From contig CP108521.1 in assembly GCA_035999765.1 (NCBI GenBank), positions 434,001 through 498,000 of the forward strand: a DNA stretch of 64,000 nt, in the 5' to 3' direction. The DNA is from Streptomyces sp. NBC_01231. Lineage in GTDB: Bacteria > Actinomycetota > Actinomycetes > Streptomycetales > Streptomycetaceae. Positions 11,108-21,053 of this stretch are shown one piece after another (position 1 is the stretch's first letter; the number at the start of each line of letters is the position of its first letter). The notes under the pieces were generated by a model that ran no database searches, was not told the DNA's origin, and saw nothing but the letters and a program-made list of their open reading frames with translations. The translations under genes and the position numbers were made by a program.

Positions 11108-11869
11108 TCAGGGGCAGTCGTACGTGAAGTGGGTGGTCGCTGTGCGGTGAGTGGGCGAGAGGAGGCGCAGTTCGGCCTGTGCCGTGTAGTGGCCCTTGCC
11201 CTGGAAGGTCCACAGCAGGTGCAGGCGGGCCTGTCTCTGGCCCCGGGTCACTACTTCGCGCAGGACGCCCGAGGCGGTGCCGTCGCTTCGGGTCCAGCGG
11301 TAGGAGAGGGTGCCCGGCCGACCGTTGGTGATGACGAGGGCGACGATGTCCGCTGTGTCGTCGCATCCCAGAACCGTCGGCCGGGCGGTGACCGCCACTG
11401 TGCGTGCCGCGACGGACGGTCCTAGGCGCTGCCAGGTGAGGAAGGCGACGACGGCGATCAGAACGAGCGCCGGTAGAGCGTGTCTTCGCAGGCGTCGGCG
11501 CGGGGGTGCGAGGGGCGGCGGCACCGTGGGCAGCGTGCTGTGCGTACGGTGTGCGACGGCCGCCGTCACGCCCGGGCCGAAACGCAGCACGGTGCCTTCG
11601 GAACGGTCGGGCAGCGTGGGTGGTGTGGTTGGTGTGGGTGCTGCCGACGGGGCGACCGGTGTCGGCCAGATCTCCGTTGAGGGTGGCCCGACGAGGGTGG
11701 CCTCCGGCTCGGGCCTCTGGAACCAGTGGCTGGCCAGCACCGTGGCGCTGTACTCGTCGTCGGCGGGGTAGAGCACCCGGGTGGGCTCGGCTTCTGCCGG
11801 GTCGAGCACCCTGGTGGGCTCGGCGGCCTCGGCGGAAGCCGGAGTGCGGTCGTCGTCCTGAGTGGTCAT
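11108..11869 (-). CDS. Membrane protein with kinase-like ectodomain
   Basis: 253 residues, starting at ATG 11869, which overlaps the stop of the upstream kinase (ATGA). The cytoplasmic part (1-130) is Pro/Thr-rich and carries EPTRVL twice (about residues 17-33) plus SATVL, EATLV and EGTVL, all possible phospho-threonine sites. Residues 131-147 form one membrane helix. The external part, about 105 residues, resembles the ectodomain of the kinase next door: both contain a TFQGxGxY segment about 25 residues from the end and two cysteines. Probably substrate, co-receptor or regulator of the kinase. Function inferred only from position and domain likeness. Confidence 0.7.
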   Translation of the reverse strand: MTTQDDDRTPASAEAAEPTRVLDPAEAEPTRVLYPADDEYSATVLASHWFQRPEPEATLVGPPSTEIWPTPVAPSAAPTPTTPPTLPDRSEGTVLRFGPGVTAAVAHRTHSTLPTVPPPLAPPRRRLRRHALPALVLIAVVAFLTWQRLGPSVAARTVAVTARPTVLGCDDTADIVALVITNGRPGTLSYRWTRSDGTASGVLREVVTRGQRQARLHLLWTFQGKGHYTAQAELRLLSPTHRTATTHFTYDCP

Positions 11870-13536
11870 CGGAGGCCACATCCCCTGGTCAGAAGCTGCT
11901 GCGAGGCGCCGCCGTCGGCGGAGGCCGGCGTGGTCGTGGCCTGCACCGTCCAGTAACAGCCGTTCCCCTGGAAGGTGTGGTCGACGGTGAGTGTGTACTG
12001 GGTGGCGCCGCTGCGTTCGAACGTCTGGGACTCGCCGTCCGGGGTAGTGCCGAGCTGTAGCCCGGTGTCGCCCGTGGACCACGAGACGGTGAGGGAGATC
12101 GGCCCGGTGCCGTCCGTGGTGATGTCGATCGTGGCCGAGGCGGTCGTCGGACCCGTCTGCTGGAAGCTCGACACCGCGATGTCCTTGACGGCTGGCGGGG
12201 CCGGGGAAGTGGGGGCAGCGGTCGTCGGTGTCGCCCCGGTGGCCGTCGCGGCGGGTGTCGTGGTCGCCGGGGTCGGAGCCGTGGTGGTGGGCGCGGAGGG
12301 CTCGCCAGTGCCGGCTGTCGCCGGGGCCGAGGGCGACAGGCCGGGTGACACCAGGGACGACGGGGACGACGGGGACGACGGGGACGACAGGGACGACGGG
12401 GAGGAGTCGGCCGACGCGGTAGGGCCGGTGGGTCCTCCCGACTCGAGGCCGGGCTGGGCACTGGTGGTGGCCAGGGCCTGCGCCGCCTGCTGCGGATCCG
12501 CTCCCGGGGTGCGCTGGACGGCGAAGGACAGGACGACGGCCAGGAGCACGGCCGCACCGGCCACCAGCATCCCCGGCCGGCCGGGCCGCCACGACCGCGC
12601 CCAGCCGAGGCCCGGTTCGCGGCCCACGACCGTACGTGCGGTGTCGGTGGCGGTTCGTGGGGCGCTGCGGGCCGAGGGCAGCAGCAGCGGCAGCAGTGCC
12701 GCCAGCGCGGCGAGCCGGCCGCGGCCGCGTTCCTCCCAGTCGGGCCCGTAGGCTGCCCCGGCCACCGCCTCCAGTTCCGTGACGAACTCCTCGGCGTCTC
12801 TGGGCCGTTGCTGCGGATCCTTGGCCATACCGCGCCGCACCAGCTCCCGCACCGACTCCGGGACCTCCTCGGCGGGGACGGGCGCGCCGATGTGCTGCAG
12901 CGCGAGTTCGGCGAGATTGTCACCCGCGTACGGCTTGTGGCCCGTCAGACACTCGAAGAACGTGGCCGAGGCCGCGTACACGTCGGCGGCGGGAGAGGCG
13001 GGCGCGCCGGTCCACTGCTCCGGGGCCATGTAGGCGGGGGTTCCCGCCACGCCGACGCTGGTGCCGACGTCCACCGCAATCCCGAAGTCGACGAGCTTGG
13101 ACGATCCGTCCGGTACGACCAGGACGTTCGCCGGCTTGTAGTCGCGGTGGACGACGCCGATGCGGTGCGCGTCATGCAGCCCGAGCAGCGATCCCTTGAG
13201 AAGCACGAGTGCGGCCTCGGGGTCGAGCGGGCCCCGCCCGGCCAGTAGGGTCCGCAGCGAGACGCCGTCCACCAGCTCCATCACGATGGCGGCGCCGTCC
13301 GGGCTCTCGACGTACTCGTACAACCCCGTGACGTACGGGCTCTCGAGGCCGCCGAGCAGCCGCGCCTCCGCCCTGAACTCGTGTACGAAGCCCGGCCGGG
13401 TGCGCAGTGACTCGCTGAGGTACTTCACCGCGACCGGAACGCCGGTCTCCTCGTGCACGGCCAGGACAACCCGCCCGCTCGCCCCGGATCCGAGCTCCAG
13501 TGACTCGGTGTATCCAGGCACTGCCCATGTGTTCAT
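11866..13536 (-). CDS. Receptor-type Ser/Thr protein kinase
   Basis: 556 residues from ATG 13536 (a G-rich stretch lies upstream). Kinase domain 1-265: glycine loop GSGASG 16-21, Lys38, HRDYKPAN 130-137 with catalytic Asp132, DFG 150-152, GTPAYMAPEQ 164-173. The Tyr in HRDYKP replaces the usual Leu or Val. A membrane helix lies at 322-341, then a Ser/Pro/Thr linker of about 100 residues that includes repeated SSP units, then an external Ig-like domain of about 105 residues with two Cys. It lacks PASTA repeats, so it is not a PknB-type muropeptide sensor. It forms an operon with the partner at 11108-11869. Confidence 0.9.
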   Translation of the reverse strand: MNTWAVPGYTESLELGSGASGRVVLAVHEETGVPVAVKYLSESLRTRPGFVHEFRAEARLLGGLESPYVTGLYEYVESPDGAAIVMELVDGVSLRTLLAGRGPLDPEAALVLLKGSLLGLHDAHRIGVVHRDYKPANVLVVPDGSSKLVDFGIAVDVGTSVGVAGTPAYMAPEQWTGAPASPAADVYAASATFFECLTGHKPYAGDNLAELALQHIGAPVPAEEVPESVRELVRRGMAKDPQQRPRDAEEFVTELEAVAGAAYGPDWEERGRGRLAALAALLPLLLPSARSAPRTATDTARTVVGREPGLGWARSWRPGRPGMLVAGAAVLLAVVLSFAVQRTPGADPQQAAQALATTSAQPGLESGGPTGPTASADSSPSSLSSPSSPSSPSSLVSPGLSPSAPATAGTGEPSAPTTTAPTPATTTPAATATGATPTTAAPTSPAPPAVKDIAVSSFQQTGPTTASATIDITTDGTGPISLTVSWSTGDTGLQLGTTPDGESQTFERSGATQYTLTVDHTFQGNGCYWTVQATTTPASADGGASQQLLTRGCGLR

Positions 13537-13777
13537 TCCAGCCCCCCCAAGGCCGCGCGTGCTGCCGGAAACCCACCGCCCCGGAGCTTCGGCCACGCGT
13601 CCAAAGACACATCACGCGCCCAAAGACACATTTTCAGCCACTGCGGTTGCGGTGCGGCAGCCAGGAACCCGGTCCGGGCACCGGCGGCCGACGACCGGTA
13701 CCTGATCCTTTCAGCCACCCCGGCCGGTATCAATTGGTACGTTTATATAGGTTTCTCTTCATAGGCACCGTGGGGGC

Positions 13778-14232
13778 GTGTTCAGCGAGGCTCATCAGAG
13801 CCAGAGCATCGACCACGTGGCCGCGGGCCTCGCGGCGTGCCTGCCCGCGCTGAACCGGTACGTCGAGCGGGGCGTCGACGGCCAGCTGCCCTACCCCAAG
13901 CCCCCAGAGCTACAGCTGGCGCTCCTTCGGTACGTCGCCGAACACGACGGCTCCACCGTCCACAACAACCGGCGGGCGCACTTGTGATGAAGCCGAACAA
14001 CGTCAGCGCCCTGGTCGCCCGCCTCACCGAAGCGGGGCTCCTCGAACGGCACCAGGACGACACCGACAAGCGTGTCGCGCACCTGCGTGTCACCGTCAAG
14101 GCCCGTCAGCTCATCGGCGAGGCCGAGGACGTCGCGGCGCGGCAGCTCAAGTCCGCGCTGCGTACCCTCACCGAAGGCGACCTCGGCGCCCTCGAGGCTC
14201 TCACCCGGCGGCTGCGCGACCGCGCCGTCTGA
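13778..14232 (+). pseudogene. MarR family regulator, frameshifted
   Basis: The first frame (GTG 13778) gives AACLPALNRYVERGVDGQLP, PELQLALLRYVAEHDGSTVH and stops at 13987. The second frame resumes MKPNNVSALVARLTEAGLLERH, TDKRVAHLRVTVKARQLI and ends at 14232. Together they are a normal MarR winged helix whose frame breaks at about 13965-13987, inside the recognition region. An AT-rich imperfect palindrome GTATCAATTGGTAC near 13730 may be its old operator. Confidence 0.7.
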
Positions 14233-14250
14233 CCGGTCCCGACTCCCCGG

Positions 14251-14355
14251 GTGCTCACCACCGCTGCCCCTGCCCCTGTCGCACGCAGTCACCGCGCCAA
14301 CCCCTGGCTGACGCTGGTCGCCGTCGCGTTCGGCCTGTTCATGGCCGGATTCGAT
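14251..14355 (+). pseudogene. MFS transporter N-terminal fragment
   Basis: Begins 18 bases after the MarR remnant and reads RANPWLTLVAVAFGLFMAGF, the first membrane helix of a DHA2-type MFS drug exporter, then loses similarity. With the MarR remnant it marks a destroyed MarR-exporter operon. I see nothing in 14356-14492. Confidence 0.55.
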
Positions 14356-14492
14356 TGCCAACGAGCTCACCCAGGTGCTCATCCGATGGACCGCAGAAGG
14401 GTAATGGGACATGGCCGCGGGGGCCTGACCGCGGTTCACACCTCGACAACCTGGTGTGCCACCAGCACGCCACCGCCCGTGTGAAGACCCGG

Positions 14493-14846
14493 TCAGGCGG
14501 GCTGCCACAGCTCAACCCGGTTACCCTCAGGATCGGTGACCCAGCCGAATCGACCGACACCCTCCATGTCCTGCGTCTCTTTCGCCACGTCCGCTCCCTT
14601 GGCACGCAATTGCGCGAGCATCGCATCCAGGTCACGGACCCGGAAGTTGAGCATGGCCTGCTGGGCGCGGGACCCGAAGTAGTCGGTCTCGGACTCGAAC
14701 GTCGCGAACACCGTCAGCCCGGCTCCCTGACGCCACAGGCCGTTCGCATCAGCGTCCAGGCCCAGGCAATCGCGATACCACGCGCTCAGTGCCGCTGGGT
14801 CTGCGGCCCGCATGAAATATCCACCGATTCCAAGCACACGTTCCAT
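14493..14846 (-). CDS. VOC (glyoxalase-like) family protein
   Basis: 117 residues with the two half-domain beta-alpha-beta pattern of vicinal oxygen chelate proteins: GIGGYFMRAADPAALSAWYRDCLG, AMLNFRVRDLDAMLAQLRAKG, WVTDPEGNRVELWQP with the terminal Glu metal ligand. Cytosolic. Single-domain members often serve as lyases, isomerases or antibiotic-binding proteins; the specific role is unknown. Confidence 0.85.
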   Translation of the reverse strand: MERVLGIGGYFMRAADPAALSAWYRDCLGLDADANGLWRQGAGLTVFATFESETDYFGSRAQQAMLNFRVRDLDAMLAQLRAKGADVAKETQDMEGVGRFGWVTDPEGNRVELWQPA

Positions 14847-15608
14847 ACCGCCATCTTGGCAGGACGGCGATCAGGCGGGCCGACACCACGCCATCGCCCG
14901 CTTCACCCCCGTCTCAATCGCGGGGCAGCCCGCTACTTGTGAGGACCTCTTCGGGCTCCTGTGCCGAGAACAATGGGGAGCGAGCATCTGGCTCTCGCCT
15001 GGCTGCTGTTGGAACTCCCCCGGATACATGGGCAGCGAAACCTCGCACCGCGAGCAGCCGTCGGTGTCCTGCCGACGGGCGTGGAGATGGCCGTGGACAG
15101 CCCTGCCCCCCGGGGGGGATGACGATCACGCGCGGGGTCGGATTTTCGGTCACCTATTCGATATTAGCTATGCGCTCCGGCCCGGGGTGACGCTGCCGGA
15201 AGTCTTGGCCACACTCAACTCCGGTGCGGCCGGAACTGGACGCCGTGGTGGTCCAAGCTGCAATGGATGATGCGGATCTGGACAGCAACTCCCGGGAGGG
15301 GCGCGTTCCTGGCCGCGCTCACCGGCCACTGGCACCGCAACGCCCGCACGCCCGCACCCCCCGGCGCCCCAGGACTGCGCGCCTACCAGCACCGCGCAGC
15401 GGCCGTCAGCCTCACCCTTCTCGGCTACCGCTTGAGACACCCTCACGGCCGCCTTCTGACCGGAACCTTCCCAGCCGCTCGACGTCGCACAGGCTGGCGC
15501 CGGGCAGGACGGTCGCTCGACGAGCTCAGCCTCGGCCTGGCACCCAATCATCGTCGAGGACTTGATGCCCATCGTCAGGCGCACCATGGGCGCCGGCAAG
15601 GCTCACAG
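14847..15608. other. Stretch without a recognisable gene
   Basis: Both strands have open frames here, but none shows a recognisable motif or a convincing start with an RBS. Base composition is less uniform than in the surrounding genes, as expected for eroded or intergenic DNA. Confidence 0.4.
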
Positions 15609-15965
15609 TCAACCCCGACCTTCCGCGCATGCACGACGGAACGCGCCGCCCTCGTGCTCGGGGAGATCGTAGTGGGTGATGCGGCCGGCCGGTGTCTCGT
15701 CGAAATCCCTCATCTCCTGGGAGTTGCGCACGAGGACGGGGTGGGACGACAGCTGCGGTGAGAGGGTGACCAGCCCGGGGCACGGGCGCACGATTCCGTA
15801 CAGCGAGTGATACCGATCGCGCGAGTACACGGGCACTCCGTAGGCGAAGTGGGCGGCCATGCTCGGCTTCTCGGGAATCTCCACTCGCAGTTGTTCCTCA
15901 CGCCAGGCCCGTTCGGCCACCGCGGCGAACCGTTCGTGTCTCTGCTTCTGGGACAGCCGGTAGGT
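15609..15965 (-). pseudogene. Unknown protein, 5' end missing
   Basis: A frame of about 119 codons reads PTYRLSQKQRHERFAAVAER, KPSMAAHFAYGVPVYSRDRY and IVRPCPGLVTLSPQLSSHPV before a stop at 15609. The wording looks like real protein (Tyr, His and Phe well used), but I do not recognise it. No start codon with an RBS is seen; the frame runs back through a GGGCGTGTCTCAGAAGTGG sequence (about 15968-15986) that looks like a junction with foreign DNA. Confidence 0.4.
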
Positions 15966-16004
15966 AGGGCGTGTCTCAGAAGTGGTCCGAGGCTGCTGGT
16001 TCGA

Positions 16005-16319
16005 TTACTCGTGGTGCAGAGAGGTGAGCCAGCGGTGATCCTGGAACTCGGCAGGCACCTCGTCCTCCCAAGGATCGATCCCGCGGCGCTCCAACTCGTC
16101 AACCCATCGGTCCCGCTGCGACTCAGGGAGGCGTCGTCCGCACCAGGGGCAGAAGTCGATCGTGATGCTCGACGTGCCGCCGTCATGAACAATCAGCCCG
16201 TACTCCTGAAACTTGGCACTGAAGTCAACCAGCGTGTCAGGACAGGCGAAGGGACCATCGTGCTGGTCGCAGCACACGTTCACGCGGCTGGTCATCGCCT
16301 CGCAACAGTGATTGGTCAT
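16005..16319 (-). CDS. DUF6980-type small zinc-ribbon-like protein
   Basis: 104 residues. CCEAM and CCDQHDG near the start and DFCPWCGRRLPESQRDRWVD in the middle form a likely two-part cysteine metal site, and EYGLIVHDGGTSSITIDFCP is typical of DUF6980 proteins. Function unknown. Its ATG overlaps, as ATGA, the end of an IS5-type transposase fragment read in another frame, so its original promoter has probably been displaced. Confidence 0.7.
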   Translation of the reverse strand: MTNHCCEAMTSRVNVCCDQHDGPFACPDTLVDFSAKFQEYGLIVHDGGTSSITIDFCPWCGRRLPESQRDRWVDELERRGIDPWEDEVPAEFQDHRWLTSLHHE

Positions 16320-16329
16320 GACCTCGGGT

Positions 16330-16546
16330 TCTCGTTGATCGGCATCGTAACCAGAAGTAGATCACGGTCTGTGATAGTCACCGGGCGGCACAGGATGCCG
16401 GTGCGGTTGGCGTAGAGGATCGCGTTGACGATCTCTCTCAGGTCATGCACCCGGGCCGCTGTGCCCGATCCGGTCCATCTCGCCCGCCAAGCCGGAAAGG
16501 ACCGGTTCGATCAAGGCCCAGCGGGCGTCTAACACGTCACTGCGGT
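16330..16546 (-). pseudogene. IS5-type transposase N-terminal fragment
   Basis: On the - strand: SDVLDARWALIEPVLSGLAG, EMDRIGHSG, then after a frame change a REIVNAILYANRTGILWR-like stretch (frame broken near 16440). This is the N-terminal part of an IS5-type DDE transposase; the catalytic part is gone. Confidence 0.6.
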
Positions 16547-16736
16547 ACGGAACGACGAACACTCACATCACAAGCGACGACCACCAACGACGCCAGTCAC
16601 AAAAACATCCCAGAACACCAACTACCCAGATCAGATGGCCTATTAGCCGAGCGCTTCCTCGCTACCGGGTGGACTCGGCATCGTCTGGCTGCTTCGGGTA
16701 CGTTGCTCACTTCGAACACACCATCAGGGGGAGCGT

Positions 16737-16890
16737 TTGACGGATTCGTCGTTGAACCTGGCTGGCCGGTTGGTCAGTGCCGTAATCGCCGAGGACACCG
16801 ACACGTGCGGACCTGTCTGGAACAGGGCGCAGCGCCGGACACCTTCGGCTCTGATGGACTGCCTTTGCTCTGCACCGCCGTGGCCGATCA
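16737..16890 (+). pseudogene. Ankyrin-repeat protein fragment
   Basis: TTG start after GGGGGA; reads SLNLAGRLVSAVIAEDTDT, then in a second frame VRTCLEQGAAPDTFGSDGLP and LLCTAVADH. This is one ankyrin-type repeat (LLxxGAxPDxxxxxGxPLL) broken by a one-base frame change near 16808 and then lost. Confidence 0.5.
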
Positions 16891-17130
16891 TCGGGGCGGC
16901 TCCTGTCCACCGGCAGTGGCGGGGCCGTGTGAGGATCCGTCAGGTGCGGTCAGGGCTGGACGATCTGCTGTACGAGCGGGCTAACGACTCCTAACAAAAG
17001 TGGTGGGCTTGACCTGGTCAGAGGTCGGTGTCGTGCACGAGGCCGCCGGGTATCGGGACGTAGTCAGCCGCGTCATTGCACGCGATAAACCCGGCGACGT
17101 CGGCGAGCATCCCCGGGATACTGGTCGCCC

Positions 17131-17574
17131 ATGGATGAGGTCAAAGTCGTTGTCGCCCATTCCGAGCGCGCGACTCTGCGCGTCGGCGACGTGTTCTTGA
17201 AGGTGGACGCCGATCAGGCGCGCATCGACGTCGAGGTCGAGGCGATGTCCCTCGCGCCGGTCCCGACCCCGGAGGTCCTGTGGCACAAGCCGCACGTGCT
17301 CGCGATCGCGGCACTCCCGGGGACGACGGTTGGGCGCCTCGGCGGGCCGTCAACCGGGTCGCCGGCGGCGTGGGCCGCCGCGGGCGCCGCCATCCGGAAG
17401 CTGCACGACGCGCCGCTGCCGCCCCGCCCCGGCGGGGCCGGCCGGAGCACCGTCGCGCTGGCGGCGGAACTCGACGACGAGTGCGAGTTGCTCGTGAGGA
17501 ACGGCCTCCTGCCCGCCGACCTGGTCACCCGCAACCGCCAGGCCGCCGAGGCCGCGCTCCGGCCGTGGACTCGC
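17131..17574 (+). pseudogene. Aminoglycoside phosphotransferase-like, N-terminal half
   Basis: ATG 17131: EVKVVVAHSERATLRVGDVF, LKVDADQARIDVEVEAMS, HKPHVLAIAALPGTTVGRLG and AAWAAAGAAIRKLHDAPLPP form the N-lobe and hinge of an APH-type small-molecule kinase. The frame meets an IS701 transposase sequence at about 17574, before the catalytic HGD loop, so the kinase is dead. Confidence 0.65.
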
Positions 17575-17740
17575 CGACGTTCGACAGCAGCCCGAGCAGG
17601 TAGGAGCGGGCTGCGGCCAGGGGCTCAACTCGAGCGAACCGGCCCGCTATTCGGGCCATAACCTGGTCGAACATCGCCCGCCAGCGGGCAGGGTCCACGC
17701 TATGGCCCGCGGCCACCGCACGATCTCCAGGAGTCCACAC
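17574..17740 (-). pseudogene. IS701-type transposase N-terminal fragment
   Basis: On the - strand: DPARWRAMFDQVMARIAGRF, ARVEPLAAARSYLLGLLS, matching the conserved start of IS701 transposases of Streptomyces. It abuts the truncated phosphotransferase and probably caused the truncation. Confidence 0.7.
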
Positions 17741-17860
17741 AACACCCGCTGATCACACGCTGGCCATACCGGTTCTCGGCTGGGCCCACCACGAGATCGC
17801 GAAGTCAGAACGGAAGGCGCCCGTACAGACGCTCGGGTGTGCGAGACCGGTCCAGCGCCG

Positions 17861-18847
17861 TCAGCCGAGGGCGTCGAGCAACTCGCGCTCGCGCCGCGCG
17901 CTGAGGCCTGCGCGCCTTTCCCGGTCCAGCCCCTGCCCGCGTTCCCAGCGCAGCGTGTCGGCGAGCATCTCCGCCGGGGGCCGGTGACGCAGCCCCGCGG
18001 CGCGCGCCGAGGATCCGTCCCGGGCCGACCACCCTTCCCAGCCCGGCTCGACCAGCCACATCGCCAGCGATTCGGACCCCATGTACTGGGCCACGCCGTT
18101 GGCGAGCAGCCACGCCGATTCGGCGGTGACCACCGGACCGGTGTGCCCGCCAGCGGCGCGGGACAGCTCGATCCACTCTTCGAACGGAACGATCGGGCCG
18201 ACGGCGTTGTACGTGCCGGTGGTTTCCGTCTCCGCGGCGTCGAGCAGCCAGGCGGTGAGGTCCCGCACGTCGACCACCTGGGTGGGCATGGCCGGTGTGT
18301 CGGGGATCAGCATCGGCCCTCGCGGATCGCGTGCGGCGCGGGCGACCCAGTAGCCGGAGCGCCCGCTGTGATCGCCCGGGCCGCCGATGAGCCCGGCTCG
18401 TGCGATGAGGAGGCGGTCTCCCACAGCGGCCCTCGACGCCTGCTCGCAGGCGACCTTCGCCTCGCCGTACAACTCGCGGTCGACCTCGCTCCGGTCGGTC
18501 GGGGCGAGCAGGGCCGCGGACTCGTCCGCCCCCAGCGTGGCGTGGGAGGCGTAGGCGTTGCCTGACGAGACATACACCCAGTGCCCGGCCTTGCTGCCCA
18601 GCACGTCGAGCGCTCCACGAACGAAGCCCGGCTGCCATGACACCTCGACGACCGCGTCCCATACCCGGTCGAGCAGGGGCTCGTACGCCGACGGATCGCG
18701 CCGGTCGGCGGCGACCAGCGTCGCTCCATCCGCGACTTCTCCGCTCTCGCCACGCGCGAGGCAAGTCACCCGATGACCGCGTTCGATCGCCTGCCTCGAC
18801 AACTCCCGAGCCACCCATGCCGTTCCGCCCAGAACCAGGATCTCCAT
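17861..18847 (-). CDS. NAD-dependent epimerase/dehydratase
   Basis: 328 residues from ATG 18847 (no strong RBS; a TTG at 18868 is an alternative). Rossmann start [20 protein letters not shown], then [23 protein letters not shown] with the YxxxK active pair, [14 protein letters not shown] and [14 protein letters not shown]. It belongs to the atypical extended SDRs near isoflavone-reductase or NAD-epimerase-like proteins of Streptomyces. Cytosolic; substrate unknown. It stands alone between remnants. Confidence 0.8.
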   Translation of the reverse strand: MEILVLGGTAWVARELSRQAIERGHRVTCLARGESGEVADGATLVAADRRDPSAYEPLLDRVWDAVVEVSWQPGFVRGALDVLGSKAGHWVYVSSGNAYASHATLGADESAALLAPTDRSEVDRELYGEAKVACEQASRAAVGDRLLIARAGLIGGPGDHSGRSGYWVARAARDPRGPMLIPDTPAMPTQVVDVRDLTAWLLDAAETETTGTYNAVGPIVPFEEWIELSRAAGGHTGPVVTAESAWLLANGVAQYMGSESLAMWLVEPGWEGWSARDGSSARAAGLRHRPPAEMLADTLRWERGQGLDRERRAGLSARRERELLDALG

Positions 18848-18924
18848 ACCGACACCCAAGCACCGCAATCACCGCGCGGCCAGGCGGATTCGCTGACAGC
18901 AGATGGTCAGCCGTCAGATCGATC

Positions 18925-19327
18925 TCAACCCTCGCGCAATGGTGGCCACTTGGTGAGCGCATATCCTTGGAAGGCGCGGATGTGCCCCGCCACAGGTAGC
19001 GGTAGCAGACCCGCGCGGGGGCGCCAGCTCCCCGCATATGCTGAACTTGGGTTGCGCCGCCCCTCCAGGACCACGTCGACGTCGATGTCCCGGCGCTCTG
19101 GGGTGCCGCCGTCCTCCCGGACTACCCGCGACGGCACGTCCAGCACGATGCCGTTCGAACCGCGCGCCCTCATGGGCGAACGTGCCCTCGTTGCCCAGAC
19201 TGAAGCCGCCGTTCGGCGAGTTGAAGTCGATGTCAGCGCGAGTTCCAGTGTCCTCGCCGACCGACGCCACCGAGCCACTGCACGCCGCAGCCACTACCAA
19301 CGTCGACTCGCCGAGGAATCCAAACAC
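18925..19327 (-). pseudogene. Possible lipoprotein remnant
   Basis: A start with LVVAAACSGSVASVGEDTG looks like a lipobox, followed by ADIDFNSPNGGFSLGNEGTF; in a second frame it continues GIVLDVPSRVVREDGGTPER. The two frames together suggest an exported protein broken by a frameshift near 19160. The family is not recognised. Confidence 0.3.
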
Positions 19328-19346
19328 CTGATCACGAAGCCGAACT

Positions 19347-19676
19347 GGAGTATTAGCCGCCTACGCGCAAGCGATGACTGAACAGATCACCGATCTCCTC
19401 GACAGCTGGCACGAAGGCCGCATCATTGACGTTCCCGCGGAGATGCGCACCCTGGTCAGTCGTGTCGTCGTGCGCAGCCTGTTCACCGTGGACTGCGCCG
19501 AGCCGGCGGCCGTCGCAATCAAGGAAGTCCTTCCCGAGCTCACCAAGGGCTTGTACCGCCACGAGGTCACGCCCACGTTCAAGGATCGGCTCTCCACCCC
19601 GGGCAACCGCCGCTTGGCACCTGAGCCCCAGAGCCGGCACCTTGCGCGTCGGCGGCAGGTCGGGGGGTCATCGTGA
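19347..19676 (+). pseudogene. Cytochrome P450 fragment
   Basis: GVLAAYAQAMTEQITDLLDS, GRIIDVPAEMRTLVSRVVVR and SLFTVDCAE, then EVLPELTKGLYRHEVTPTF, correspond to the C, D and E helix region of a bacterial P450. The I helix, ExxR and heme Cys loop are absent. Confidence 0.65.
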
Positions 19677-20495
19677 GGCCTTCTCGGGTTTCCATCCCCA
19701 GGCGGTGAGCATGCCGGCCGACAGTGCGGCGCATTCGTCGGAGCCCAGGTACCTGACCGCCGCGTCGACGGCCCGGTCGTCGACCAGGCCGGTCGCGAGC
19801 ATCGCGGCTCTGCTCCGCTCCCACGTGTCCGCCCAGAAGCGGCTGATGGGACTGCCCGGCAACAGCGGCGGCACATGGAGCTCGGCAGCGACGGACGCGA
19901 GCCCCGCACCGCGCAGCAGGTGCGGGTACGACGGAACCCAGGAGACATCGGTGCCGATCGTGGCCCGCAGTCCCTGCCACATCGCCCGCATCACCGCGCT
20001 GTAGGGCGTGCCCGGCGTCCGGTCGCTCGTCAGGTCGACCGCGTCGCTGAGCACCAGCACACCGCCGGGCGCGACGAGTTCGGCCAGTGATGTGATCAGG
20101 CGATCGCGCTGAGGCAGGTGCATCAGTACGAAACGAGCGTGGACGAGCCGGTACCGGCCGGGGACGAAGGCCGGCGCGGTGATGTCGGCCTCCCGCACGC
20201 CGAGCCCGGGCACGGGCCGCGCATTGAGGAAACGTACGTCGCGGTCCACGGCGACCACACTCGCCACCCCGGCCTCCTCCAGCAGTCGGCGGGACACCGT
20301 GCCCGTGCCAGCACCCACGTCGAGGCAGCGCCACCCCGGGCCGACGCGCAGTGCCCGCAGCCGCGCCATAGTGATGTCGTCGTAGGCGAGGGCGCCGAAG
20401 TCGATACGCTCGCCCTCGCCCGCTTGTTCGGGACGAAAGACGCCCTCGCCGTAACCGCCGCCGCCCGACGTGTTCCCCCGCCGACCGGCGGTCAC
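19668..20495 (-). CDS. SAM-dependent methyltransferase
   Basis: 275 residues from GTG 20495, chosen because GAGGTGAC lies about 12 bases upstream and because homologs start shortly before the FxxEQAGExERIDF segment. Class I fold: motif I CLDVGAGTGTVSRRL, then VVAVDRDVRFL, READITAP, HARFVLMHLPQRDRLI and GGVLVLSDAVD. The substrate cannot be predicted. It converges with the P450 remnant, overlapping its end by a few bases. Confidence 0.8.
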   Translation of the reverse strand: MTAGRRGNTSGGGGYGEGVFRPEQAGEGERIDFGALAYDDITMARLRALRVGPGWRCLDVGAGTGTVSRRLLEEAGVASVVAVDRDVRFLNARPVPGLGVREADITAPAFVPGRYRLVHARFVLMHLPQRDRLITSLAELVAPGGVLVLSDAVDLTSDRTPGTPYSAVMRAMWQGLRATIGTDVSWVPSYPHLLRGAGLASVAAELHVPPLLPGSPISRFWADTWERSRAAMLATGLVDDRAVDAAVRYLGSDECAALSAGMLTAWGWKPEKASR

Positions 20496-20774
20496 GTCAC
20501 GGCCGGCGTCACCTCGAGAGGGTCGTCCTTGACGAGTTCGGGTGGCAGGTCGGCAGGCCGCTGGAACGGCGCGTCGTCGAGCAGTTTCATGGCCGGACCT
20601 CTTCACGCGGTGGGGCGATGTGCCGGGCGGCCCGTCCCGGGGCCGCCGCCCCACCGATCTTCCACCGGCGGCAGCCCGCACAGACGAGGCGCGCCGTGCC
20701 TGACCCAATCGGCGTCCGCTGCCTCGCGGTGGGGTGCCAGTCGGTCAGCGGCGGGCACTGCCGCGGTGGTGGCC

Positions 20775-21030
20775 GCCACCGCGGCCACGGTCGTGGTCGT
20801 TGCCCCACCTCGTCGACGATGAAGCGGCCGTGGTCGTTGCGCAGAGTGGCCGTGTCGGAGTAGTCCCACACGTAGTTGCGGCGGTCCAGGAACAGGTCGC
20901 TCGGTATCGCGGCCCTCGCCGGTGTGGATACGGACCGTGGCGCGGCCCTCGAGGTGGTAGTCGTGGAAGGTGTAGGTGTGGCCGTCCTCGTCCTCGAGGG
21001 TCCAGCCGTCGAGGTTGACATAGCTGCGGG
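20775..21030 (-). pseudogene. Lamin-tail domain protein, C-terminal fragment
   Basis: YVNLDGWTLEDEDGHTYTFH and LEGRATVRIHTGEGRDT, then after a frame change RRNYVWDYSDTATLRNDHGR and FIVDEV, make up a lamin-tail (LTD) beta-sandwich as found in secreted Streptomyces proteins. The frame breaks near 20925 and the N-terminal part is missing. Confidence 0.6.
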
Positions 21031-21053
21031 GCGAAGCTGCTTCTGGTCCTGGT

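Noticed and set aside
12355..12405. Tandem DNA repeat of GACGACGGG units
   Set aside because: It encodes the Ser/Ser/Pro linker of the kinase and is a normal low-complexity coding repeat.
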